From contig OZ316899.1 in the NCBI GenBank assembly GCA_973895155.1, forward strand, positions 2,108,001 through 2,172,000: 64,000 nt of DNA, given 5' to 3'. Below, in pieces: positions 54,989 to 64,000 of this stretch; position 1 is the first letter of the stretch; each line of letters opens with the position of its first letter. The position numbers and the translations under genes are program-made. The notes below the pieces were generated by a model. That model was given only the letters and a program-made list of their open reading frames with translations, searched no databases and had not been told where the DNA came from. Source of the stretch: Marsupella aquatica. Its lineage: Eukaryota > Marchantiophyta.

Positions 54989-57640
54989 ATGTCGCACACG
55001 ATCCTCTCCAGTTCGGCCATTCGATTTTGGACGCAGTTCCAATCTACCGGAAGACACTTGGCCGACTCATTGAAACACGCCAACCCACGCCGATACAAAA
55101 TCAAACGCAAGTACAAGAGAGCCATCCGCCTAGCAGGACGACACCACTACATCCTTAACTTTGACTACCCGTCTGAGAGCGAGCTTTACCAACCAGCAGA
55201 GGTATCTGGGAACTTCTTCAACGGAGACAAATATATCGGTTTTTGGGAAGCATTGCTTCGGCTTCCGGACGAGGACTTCAATATCCCGGGTACGATCAAC
55301 TTGCAACGACATCACTTTGACCACATCCTTGCTCAGGTTCGGGCTATCATCAATAGCGAGTCCAGCACTACCCGTTCGACAAGGTCGTCTGCACTTGCTT
55401 CGGAGAACTTCTACCAGCACCTGCATAGCTTCATGGGAACTAGACCCGCAACCGCCGGCACCGGCCCAGTCGACCCCATACCCGTACCCGCACCAATGCA
55501 GACTCAGACTCAGGCTCAGGCTCAGCTTCAGTCTCAGTCTCAGCCTAGCCAACCCCCACCGCCAATCGCCCCGCCAGCAGTACAAGTACGCTCCGTCATC
55601 AACGCTGTGGACCTTAGCGACAAGGACGAGGCTACCCCACCCTTGCTCAAGCGGCCCAGAGGAGCAAACACTCAGGGGGCCGACACTACATCATCCCCTC
55701 CCCATGCTCGGACCCAAGGAGCGGCTCCAGCAGACAACACGGTAACTGTGGCCGCCCCGGGCCCAATACTAACGGCGGTAGCACTACCTATGCCCGATAG
55801 AGAGGATGGGGAGGTGTCACCCTCCCCGAGCCAGTCACGGGGGAAGAAGAGGAAGGAACCCGCCACTGCATCCGGGTTACCATTGGCCATGGTAGCCGTG
55901 GCCAAGGTGACAATGCACCGCTTGGGGGAAAACGTGCATAAGAACATCCTCCATCCCAAGCATGCGGTGTACCTGAAGACTCAGGGATTCGAGCACCTCG
56001 CCTCTCTCCCCTGGAACACTTGCAAGTACTATGGGGAGGACATGACGGAATTTGTCAAGATTTATGATGACGCACGTCAACATACTCGGCTGCGGGGAAG
56101 TAATATGTCCCTCACGGAAGAACGGCTCAAGATGATCTTCGGGTTACCCGAAGGTGACCATCGAGTCGAATCACGGGCTCCCGGGGGCAAGGGAGCCAAG
56201 TACCAATCCTCGAGTTTTCCCTCAGAGGGAGCAGTGGACAACGGGTTCGTGATGAGGACCTGCCTCATCCCCGAGATAGCTGAGCGACTGGAGTTCCAAA
56301 GGTACGCCCTCCACATGATGGAACCCCGGGGGGAGATCTCTGCCGCCCAGGTTATCCAGGTCGAGAACTATCGACCTAGGAAGTGGGCGTCGTACTTCGC
56401 TAAGAAATTCCATGAAGAGATGGAGTGCCGAAGGAAGACGCTATACATTGGTGGGAAGGCGTATTTCGCTAGCCACATCGAGATCATTCTTGAGTGGTAC
56501 GCTCGGTTTGATCGATGAACCCTTCCCCGTGTCACCGTTACAAAGCTGGTCCCAGCTAGGTGGGTTTTCCTGGTCTTGGAGAGACGGCCCCAACCCGAGG
56601 CCCGAAGTCCAGCGGACACGCAAGCTTCACCCACCCCACCTCCACAAGTAGTTGTAGTCGTAACCAAGGAGATACCAGATGGGTCGGTTATCGCAACCGT
56701 AGATGCGATCCAACAGGCCGGGCTAAGTACAGAAGTCAGTACAGCGGAGGCCTTACTCGAGCCCGGGTCTCCCAACGACCCACCGGTGGCTATTCCGGAG
56801 CACCGGACATTCCTGCAGGAGGACACTCCAGCCCCTTCCAACATTACGTCCCCAGGGCTGGATGTCACTGCCCCGGCCCCCGCGCGTGTTGACGTCTGCC
56901 CGTGCCCAACTCCGGACAGGCACAACCTGGACCACCCGGAACTCTTCATACCGGGTACATTTCTGAACGGGCTTCTGGGAGATTTCTCTCATCAAATTGC
57001 CCGGGATACCGGGGAGTTCATGGCCTGGAAGGTAGCTTGTTTCTTCAATCAGGAGTTAGTTGTCGCAGTAAAGGCAGGTCGGGCCCAGTCAGAGGCCCTT
57101 CAGAGGATAGAGCGGTACTGGGTGGAGTCCGTATACTTAAAGAATGAAGTTGCGGCTCAAGAGGCTGAGCTTCTGCAACTACGACCCAAAGTTGCAGTCG
57201 CCGATGAGTTGTTAGCAAAGGCGCACGCCCTTACCGCCCTAGCCGAGCAGGCCAAAGTTGGGAACGAGGCCGAGATTGCACGACTCCGGAACCAGATTGA
57301 CAATTTGAAGAATCAAACTGTCATCTGGCAGAAAGACCTGGAGGAGGCCGAAGAACGGGCCCAGCGAGACACTACGGAGATAGCCACGCTACAGGCCGAA
57401 GTGGCACGGCTCCAAACCGAAGCCGAGAAGCAGGACCAGCTGGCGGGCAAGCTGACAAGCGACGCCCAGCAGCTGGAGGAGGCATGCCAGGAGGCAGCGG
57501 AGGAGACAGATGCGGCGAAGCGAGAGAACGAATCTCTGCTGGACCAGGTCCAGCTCCTCAAGGCAGACAACGACAGACTTTGTAAGCAGCGGGATGGCCG
57601 CTCCCACTCGGGCGGCTCTGGCAAGCGTGCCAGGCATTAG
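54989..57640 (+). pseudogene. LTR-encoded protein, best copy (about 883 codons, one stop)
   Basis: The frame runs from ATG 54989 to TAG 57638-57640 with one TGA at 56516-56518, which is CGA in the 5' LTR copy. Layout: residues 1-130 globular (LAGRHHYILNFDYPS; RLPDEDFNIPGTINLQRHHF); 150-290 Pro/Gln/Ser-rich with a QTQ/QSQ repeat; 300-510 globular (LKTQGFEHLASLPWNT; GLPEGDHRVESRAPG; RKWASYFAKKFHEEME); 540-650 Pro-rich linker; 650-700 HPELFIPGTFLNGLLGDF; 700-870 continuous coiled coil; basic tail HSGGSGKRARH. No domain is recognised; it is not gag, protease or integrase, and I see no signal peptide or membrane segment, so an envelope role is unsupported. The TATA box is 108 bp upstream. Similar ORFs occur in all three full-length LTR copies of this family in the window. 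Confidence 0.75.
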
Positions 57641-58540
57641 CGGCGGAGTAGGAATAGAATAGGGTTAGGAATAGCTAAGTCAGGCAATTGGGACAGGCAC
57701 CTACCTTAGTTACAGCAGCACTGCCATGCTGTCCAGCCTGCGTAGATTAGGATCTTCTAATAAGACACAGCCGTTTTTCGGCCTGACAGTCAGATTAGTT
57801 AGGACCTAAGTCAGCAAATCTTCGGCCAGGAGGACACTTTGTTCCTCGGCCCTTAGTATTTAGTGCACCCCTCGGTAGAGGCAGGGAGGGGTTTTTTAGT
57901 CTCAGAGTTGGACATCCGTGGTATGTGCGGGGAGTCCCGACCTCTGGGAGTGAAAGAGTACCAAGGGGAGGGGGTAGGACTAAGCTCGTCGGGCGAGTGC
58001 GGAGCCGGGCTCCGTTGTAGTGTACTCCCTCGGCCTTGAACCTGTTCATTCCGGAGCTGTCGGGTCAACCAAGTGTACGCATATGTCCCCTATGTAGTAA
58101 AATCCTTTCCCATTATTTCCTTCGTGTAAATCGAGATTGTATGCTTGTGAGCGTGTATGTGTGTGTGAATCTCGTGTATAGGTGACAACGCCGGGCTGAA
58201 CGCACTACCCGAGTCGTGCACGGGGTGCAGCTTGTGGGTATGTGGTTGCGAGCACGGGTTGAGGACCTGTATCATTGAATCTGGATCGAAGGTGGACAAC
58301 ACGAAGGCTTAGAAGTCCTTAAGCCAGGGTCGATCCTGTTATCGACTAAGGTACGTTCCGGCGGCGGAATACAAACCATACCTAGGAGATGTCTGTATCT
58401 AACAGTAGGCGCACTTAGCGCTAGTTTACGTGAATTAGGTGCATTATGTTCTTCCCTCCCTGCCCAAACCCTCATATTTACAAAGGATGTGCCCGTTTAA
58501 AGCTGAAGCCTGAGTTAAGGCCAAGGCTGATGACATGACA

Positions 58541-59018
58541 ACATACCCTAAGTAAGTTGACCGTCGGTTGGAGGACACCATTGTAAGAGACATGGGATAT
58601 TAGAAGGAGCCCAATATCCATCAAGGATACATCCTATAAGGGCCCCTTCATCCCGCCCACCCACATGACTGGGTGACTACTTGCCTCCCTTGGCTCACCA
58701 CTTGCCTAGCGAGTTGCATTGCAACTTGCGCTCGACTTCTCCCTACCTCCCTTCATGCCCAAGTTGCCCCTCAACTCTGCCGTTTTTTTACTCGGGCCCT
58801 TTGCTCCTCCTCAACTGCCGCTCCGTGCTTGGGCCCAACTTACTCATGGCTGTTGAGTCATGACCTTTGACTTGCCCTCATGATTGGAGCCACACCGCCC
58901 GACTTGCCTCGACCATGGATTGACAAGCCCCGCGGCCATACCTCCCCGCCAAACTGCCCTCCTCGACTCCCAACGTGCTTGCTCAAAACCAGTTGGGTCC
59001 AGGCACATGAAGTGCCAC
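58541..59018. other. Flank of the LTR-ORF element, pyrimidine-rich part
   Basis: No gene seen. The tract 58660-58960 is rich in CTTGCC/CCTCC words like 31560-31870. No continuation of the Helitron from 44640 is recognisable. Confidence 0.4.
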
Positions 59019-59215
59019 CTGTTAGGTATTTACTTGAGGTCTAGGGTTACAACATGTAACCATAGTTAGGCTAACCGCAATCAAAGACATGGTTATGTTA
59101 ACTAGGATGCACACTATATGCCAAGCAATGTTTGCTTGGATAAGTGGAAGTTAGGCTCATTGTTACAAAGCCAGTTGAGAGATAGAGAGAGCTTGTGCTA
59201 TGGAAGCTTTGTAAA
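59019..59215 (+). repeat. Copia LTR fragment
   Basis: It is similar to 30988-31170: starts tgttaggtatt, includes taggctcattgttac, agttgagagatag and gagagcttgtgct. No coding part of the Copia element is attached. Confidence 0.6.
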
Positions 59216-59454
59216 AAACCGTCAGCTCACGGACTAGACAACAATGCAAAACATGAGAGCACTCAATCTCACACTACACCAACAAGACACCACGATGAAG
59301 AAACTCCTAAAGGATCCATACTTATGAGAAGTACATGTGAAGAATGAGGGAGAGAGCACTCCCCCTCCAACCTATACCCCCCAAGAGGGCCAAGAAGTGT
59401 GGGCCTAATCTAAGCGGATCTTATCCTAATATAATATGTAGTATCATACCAGGG
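59216..59454. other. Unassigned spacer
   Basis: I see no gene, repeat or hairpin. Confidence 0.4.
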
Positions 59455-60110
59455 ACATAAATTAACATTTAAGGTCCAAAACACGATATTCGTTCCCATG
59501 GAAGAACATGTATAGAATGATTTTCTATTGTTTAGCACTTTTGAATGAGTAAGGTGACAAAAACACAGGTTTGAGCCTTTTTACTATGATTGCTCAATAA
59601 GACATAGATTTGACTGTTTGCTTAACATTGTAAATAATAATAAATTAAAAATGGAAACAATTAACAAAATACAGGGAAATCTTGAGGTATGATGAGGGAG
59701 TTAGGAAACAACCAAGGTTACTTGAACTCAACATAACTTCATTTGATATGATTTAGGTAGTATATCCGTAAGAACATTCTAGAAAGGATTACTGTACTAG
59801 GATGATCACAAAAATGTCATCAACATGTCTCAACTTTCCTTCCAAGGTACTTAGTGGAGACTAGTAATCAATCACTTCGGTATCCATTCGGTACTTTGTG
59901 TCATGAATAAGAGACACCATCATCATCAAATTTGAAGTCATAAGTTATTGGTAAGTAATCCTTCTTAGCGTCTGTGCTCAAGCAAGGTAACGCCAACAAC
60001 TATGCATCAAGAACTTTTAGAATTATGTAGATCTCACCAAATAATGAATCTACTTCTACACATTCTAAAGATTCAACATCTTACAAAGTTTGACTTCTTT
60101 GCTATGAATT
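59455..60110. repeat. Repeat family A, copy without the ORF
   Basis: It is diverged but collinear with 24826-25450 (tattcgttccca, caattaacaaaatacagg, accaaggttactt, acatgtct). The 803-aa ORF is absent. It shows that the flank at 24786 belongs to a dispersed repeat. Confidence 0.6.
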
Positions 60111-60359
60111 CTAAAGCATCCAAATGCAAGGAAGGGAGAAGAAATTATTTGCATTAAGTCACTCTGATACAGATAGAGTTTCTCTCTACAAAGTGAAGCT
60201 CATTGTGCTGCAATCTACAACAATAGATTACATAATTCAGCTTTTAACTACATTGCCACCAAAGATGTGGCAAATTACAATACTGCCACTATTTTTAGAG
60301 TATTTATAATACTGCCACCCTTTTCGTATTCACGTAACCATAGAGAGAGGAAGGGTAAC

Positions 60360-60892
60360 CATGGGTCAAGTTCCATCCCGCGGTGGACACCTGTTGAGTG
60401 CTAGTGCATTATGTTTGAATGTTCTATCCCCCGACTACAAGCTCACCGTAAACCACGTCAGTTTTAAACTACCCTCCAAGTTGACCTTTCAACACAGCCT
60501 GAGCAGTATCCTTTGTGAGGGAAAGTTTGTTTGTGCACTCCAACATTAGCTGCGCAGTGGAGTTCAAGCAATCTGGGCAGTGGATCGAGTTCGACCACTC
60601 TGGGTAGTGGAGTTGAGCGCGAGCAATCTGGGCAGTAGAGTTTGAGCCATCCGGACTGTGAGCGCGAGTCCCCCCACCAGGTAAACCTGTGCATTACTTT
60701 GCTTGTACATTGTGGATTATTATGCACACCATAGACACCAATACACTGGCAAGCTCACTTCCTTCTCACTGATTGTGGGAGTGTAAATAACTCCCTATAT
60801 AGTACATGGTATCGTGGTTATGTAATCGCCTCAACTCCCTATATACTAGGGTGAGTCTAGGTAATCAGGGTTAGGGTTTATCCCTTATAACA
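60360..60892 (-). repeat. Copia LTR (minus), inner border uncertain
   Basis: On the minus strand it starts TGTTATAAGGG at 60892, directly after the polypurine tract. Two 'ctatata(c)' words near 60800-60850 could serve as TATA. The distal end is not defined; I set it near 60360. Confidence 0.5.
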
Positions 60893-60905
60893 CTCCCCCT
60901 TGGTT
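60893..60905 (-). promoter_or_regulatory. Copia polypurine tract
   Basis: The minus strand reads aaccaagggggag just before TGTTATAAGG. It marks the 3' LTR start of the Copia element that fills the right end of the window. Confidence 0.75.
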
Positions 60906-61518
60906 GGATGAAAAGAACTTTTCAAACAACCACAAAATATGGGGAGAAACTAACCCTTTTTGTTATAATCCTATGATATGGCCCAAGTTTAGTATGGTCT
61001 CATTAAAACCATGCTTCAATCATGGAAAGAGTGCCACCACTATTACATGGTTGAGGGTCAATAATAGGTTAAGTTCTTAACATGTCTATGGAATCCAAAG
61101 AAAAGCTTATGCTGAAAGGTATATACTAGTATCTATACTACGATAGGTAAATGTGAAATACAAACAACTGTCTGTATTTCGTAAGGAAACAATATACTAT
61201 CGAGCGAAGACCCTAATAGTGAAGTCGAAGACGACATATTTTGCATGGGCACGTTCGTTTGTATGGTTGACTTTTGTAATTTTGTTCCTGCAGGGTCAAT
61301 CGAATGATGTATGTTCGTTGTGTCTTGGTGAACTTTGAGTTCTCATTCGATAATGGGGAAGATCGAGATAGGTCAATGGAGCAAAGAGCAAAGTTGAGGT
61401 TGGTGCGGGGCCATTGCGTTTCAAAATTTCTCGATGGAGCTCAAACAAAGTGCTTCAGCCATAAGGGATCCGATGTCTTCCGGTTAGTAAGTATTCTTTG
61501 AGCTCGAGTAATTTCGAT
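60906..61518 (-). other. Spacer between Copia pol and 3' LTR
   Basis: About 0.6 kb without a recognised coding signal, longer than usual for Copia; an insertion or decayed sequence is possible. Confidence 0.4.
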
Positions 61519-61875
61519 TTATGCATCGGTGCCTTGCAGTATTGATGCCATGCTCCTCATTCCTATGCCATATGTATGCTCACGGTGGAGGGATGGCGGT
61601 AGGGGTTTTGTAAACAAATCTACCCTATTTTCTTTGCTAGGAATCCATTGCACATTGACCTGTTTGCCATGCTGTTTGTGTGTATAGAAGAATTTGGGCG
61701 CTATATGTTTAATTCGGTCCCCTTTGATGAATCCCTGCACTATCTGATTGACACAGGGTCGATTATCTTCATATATGATCGTCGGTTGATTAAATCGGGG
61801 TCTGCCTGTGTGTATGTGAATATGGTCGATCAAGTGGCGTAACCAAATGCATTCCCTAGTTTCCTCGTAGAGCAC
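61519..61875 (-). pseudogene. Copia RNase H, C-terminal part
   Basis: The minus strand carries ECIWLRHLIDHIHIHTGR, YEDNRPCVNQI, RIKHIAPKFFYTHKQ and VDLFTKPLPPSLH, the usual Copia RNase H end motifs. The frame closes at 61519. It continues the RT-RNase H part at 61915-62616 after a frame break near 61900. Confidence 0.85.
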
Positions 61876-61914
61876 AATTATCTTTGCGTGATTAGAAGAA
61901 GTAGCTGTCAGTGT

Positions 61915-63260
61915 CTATTTGCAGCTTTTCCACAAGATTGCAGTTCCGCCTTGGAGAAAAACATATCCCGTTTGGGATTTTGCGTCGTCTGGATTTGAAA
62001 GGTACCCTGCGTCCGCGTATCCCACCAATAGGTTTTCTGACTGCTTCAGAAAGAATAGTCCCATATCAATGGTTCCTCGTAGGTAACAAAAAATGCGCTT
62101 GACACCATTCGAATGATGTATGGTGGGCTTTGCGCTATGGCGAGCGAGGAGATTCACTGCAAACGAGATATCAGGATGGGACTGTGTAGCAAGGTACATC
62201 AGGGCCCCTATTGCAGAGAGATAAGGTTTTTCCGGGCCAAGAATCATTTCTGGTTCAGTCCATTTCTTGAATGTATCCTTATCAGGATCTGGGGATCTCA
62301 AATCCATAGGGGTGCTAACCAGGTGAGCAGAGTCCATGTTGAATTGCCTGAGTACCTTCTCCGTATAGGTAGATTGGTTAATGAGTATTCCATTCGGTAA
62401 GTAATTGAATTGTAAGCCCAAACAATATGTGGGCTTTCCAATATCCCGCATTTCGAAGGTTGTCTTAAGTATCTCAATTGTATGAGCTGTGATTGTTGTT
62501 GTGCCAAAAATGTTTATATCATCCACATAGATTGCGATAATCACGAAATCCTCTCCCTCCTGTTTGAGAAATAGACAAGGAGCAATGTCGTCAGTAATGA
62601 AATTCAATGTAGGCATTTCAACTTTGAATCATTTGTACCATGTCCGTCCACTCTATCTTAAACCATACATGGAACGAAGTACCTGAACTGCAAGTTGTCT
62701 TCTAACTCTCTTTGTCTGAGTAGCAGGAGTAAGCGGTGAGGGAGATATCCGTTTCCTCTGATCGGATGTGTGCAGCACATCTCGCTGAGTCGGGACAGAA
62801 GGTCCGAGCTCCATTGTCAATGAATCCAAATCTCCTATAGGGCGAGTTTGGAGTACTCCAGGTTGCAGACCTGGGTTTATTCTACTTGTTTTCTCCCCCT
62901 CAATGTGGAACGTTAATCTCTTAATTAGTTCCGGGGGTGCGTGCATATATATTGTGGTATCAAGTATACCATACAGATAGGCAGTGATCGCGTCTAAAAC
63001 ATGCATGACGAGTTTGTGCAGGAGAGCATATGCGACGAGATATCTATATGTGATTGAATCCATCATAGGAGAGTAAGTTTGATCAAAGTCCCGGCCGGAA
63101 AATCTGGGTGTAGCCCTTCGCTACTAAGCGAGCTTTATGTCTGATCACTTCTCCTTTCGCATTGCGTTTCCTGACAAAGATGAACCTATAACCCGTGAGA
63201 TGGGTACCTGCAGGAGCAGGTATAATTGGTCCAAAAACTTTTTGTTTTATAAGGGAGTCC
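61915..63260 (-). pseudogene. Copia reverse transcriptase and start of RNase H
   Basis: The minus strand is readable in pieces. RT start: FVRKRNAKGEV and ARLVAKGYTQ at about 63190-63095. Middle: VMHVLDAITAYLYGIL (63010-62960), EMHAPPEL type, VLRSMYGLR near 62660. Palm: IAIYVDDINIFG with the YVDD at about 62540. Then RDIGKPTYCLGLQF and the start of RNase H (GYADAGYLSNPDDAKSQTGY at about 61995). Frame breaks occur near 63070 and 62640. An inserted Pro/Thr-rich segment at 62860-62700 is unusual inside this RT. Confidence 0.8.
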
Positions 63261-63968
63261 AATTCTGAGTTTATAGCTAGCTCCCATTGTGGCCAATCTG
63301 GTCGAGATTGGGCCTCAGCAATCGTTAGAGGATCTGGTGTATTGTTTGTGATCTCCTCAAAGATATTAAACGCAAATGTATCATTGACCTGTATTGTATC
63401 TCACTGCAATATTTTCCCAGTATGTACATAATTAATTATGATCTCCTCATTATCGGCCTGTCGTTGTAAAGGTGATACTGTAACTGGTATAACAGGGTAT
63501 GGAAGGCCTGTACGCGGCAGTCTAGGGTGAGAGTCCCTGGATCCCAGAGGGCGACCTTGCTTCGCCCTTGATGCAGCTTCAGTTGCTGGTGTAGACTTCC
63601 GAGAAATGCGAGCTGGTATGTTTGCTGCCTCTAAATGTGAGCGAGTGACCGTGGCTGCGTTGTTGAAGGCATTTGGGAGTTTCATAAGCATCTGTTGTAG
63701 GTGGAGGACACGTTGTACTCCTTGATCTGCTTCTTTAGTGCGGTGGTTTTCAGTAAAAGGATGTATAGAAAACCATTGTAAGTCCTTCACTTTTACCTCT
63801 CCATTTCTGTTTAGGTCTTCTGTAAGAGTTGGAAACTCATCTTCAAAGAAATTGCAGTCTTGGAACCGTGCTTTGAAAATGTCTATTGTTGAGGGTTCCA
63901 AGTATCTTATAATGGAGCGTGAGTTCATCCAACATAGATGCCTTGTTGTCTCTGTGGTCCCATTTTAG
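63261..63968 (-). pseudogene. Copia integrase C-terminal tail and integrase-RT linker
   Basis: The minus-strand frame 63928-63401 begins with a piece like the Copia integrase end (NCNFFEDEF-type, here DCNFFEDEFPTL), then a variable Ser/Pro/Arg linker. From 63400 to 63261 the sequence NTPDPLTIAEAQSRPDWPQW resembles the block before Copia RT (EA..S..WP.W). Two stops in a row lie near 63395. The integrase core and gag are outside the window. Confidence 0.65.
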
Positions 63969-64000
63969 TTCGTTTAGGACCTAAAATTGGTAAAAGTACC

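Larger units (their letters stand above)
44662..58540 (+). mobile_element. Full-length Gypsy element (Athila/Tat-like) with ORF-bearing LTRs
   Basis: The 5' LTR is 44662-48532 and the 3' LTR 54676-58540, both TGT...ACA. The internal part holds a primer site, gag, protease, RT, RNase H and integrase. The RT motif FIDDF followed by IFG is typical of the plant Athila/Tat branch. The element is about 13.9 kb. It has no clear target-site duplication: attca precedes and acata follows. Gag-pol has several frameshifts and TGA stops, so this copy is inactive. Confidence 0.85.
54676..58540 (+). repeat. 3' LTR, 3865 bp
   Basis: It is the twin of 44662-48532 and holds the best-preserved copy of the LTR ORF. 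It begins TGTTCGGGC after a short polypurine-like aataagagga and ends ACATGACA. The TATA box is at 54881. Confidence 0.9.

Noticed and set aside
54989-57640. LTR ORF as an envelope gene
   Set aside because: No signal peptide, no membrane segment and no glycoprotein-like cysteine pattern; the coiled coil alone is not enough.
44662-58540. The 3.87-kb direct repeats as a segmental duplication rather than LTRs
   Set aside because: They have TGT/ACA ends, flank gag-pol exactly, are followed by a TGGCGC primer-like site and have TATA boxes near the start; LTRs explain all of this better.
1-64000. tRNA or rRNA genes
   Set aside because: No tRNA cloverleaf with A and B boxes and no rRNA core sequence was noticed; only tRNA primer-site complements are present.

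Overview
This window reads as nuclear DNA of a green-lineage plant (streptophyte). It holds one spliced NLR (NB-ARC plus LRR) gene and several Mutator, Helitron, Gypsy and Copia lineages with plant-type motifs; there are no bacterial operons, rRNA genes or tRNA genes. The only recognisable host-type gene is the NLR on the minus strand (about 34483-39350). Almost everything else is transposable element, mostly broken by frameshifts and by C-to-T stop codons (CAG to TAG, CGA to TGA, CAA to TAA). A Gypsy element with a cytosine methyltransferase points weakly to a charophyte-grade alga or an early streptophyte, because such retrotransposons are known from streptophyte algae; the species cannot be fixed from sequence alone.

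Layout. 1-3084: exons of a Mutator-like (MULE) transposase, with an intron full of 11-1-11 palindromes. 3085-5626: non-coding, with a minisatellite. 5627-6770: a SWIM zinc-finger exon of the same kind of transposase, followed by 14 copies of the same palindrome. 6799-11552: minus-strand Gypsy remnants (pol end, tRNA-iMet primer sites, LTR pieces with a 0.5-kb tandem duplication). 13006-16958: minus-strand 3.8-kb LTR carrying its own open reading frame. 17560-24722: plus-strand Gypsy element whose polyprotein contains a DNMT3-like methyltransferase between protease and reverse transcriptase, and a PHD finger after the integrase. 24790-28800: a unit with an intact 803-aa minus-strand ORF of unknown function. 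28814-29416: two-exon tail of a probable CACTA-type or domesticated gene. 30358-31299: end of a Copia element and its LTR. 34483-39350: NLR gene. 39781-44640: minus-strand Helitron. 44662-58540: a Gypsy element (Athila/Tat-like by its RT motif) with 3.87-kb LTRs that each encode the LTR protein. 59019-60110: repeat fragments. 60300-64000: minus-strand Copia element running off the window.

Two systems stand out. The first is the DNMT/PHD Gypsy: a retroelement that carries a putative DNA-methylation writer and a putative chromatin reader in one polyprotein. The second is the LTR-encoded protein of about 880 codons, present in three LTR copies in this window with a TATA box 108 bp upstream of its ATG, so each LTR looks like a promoter-plus-gene cassette. 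The copies differ largely at CAG/TAG positions, which fits decay by deamination of methylated cytosine in CHG context; methylation and retroelement decay therefore seem closely linked here.
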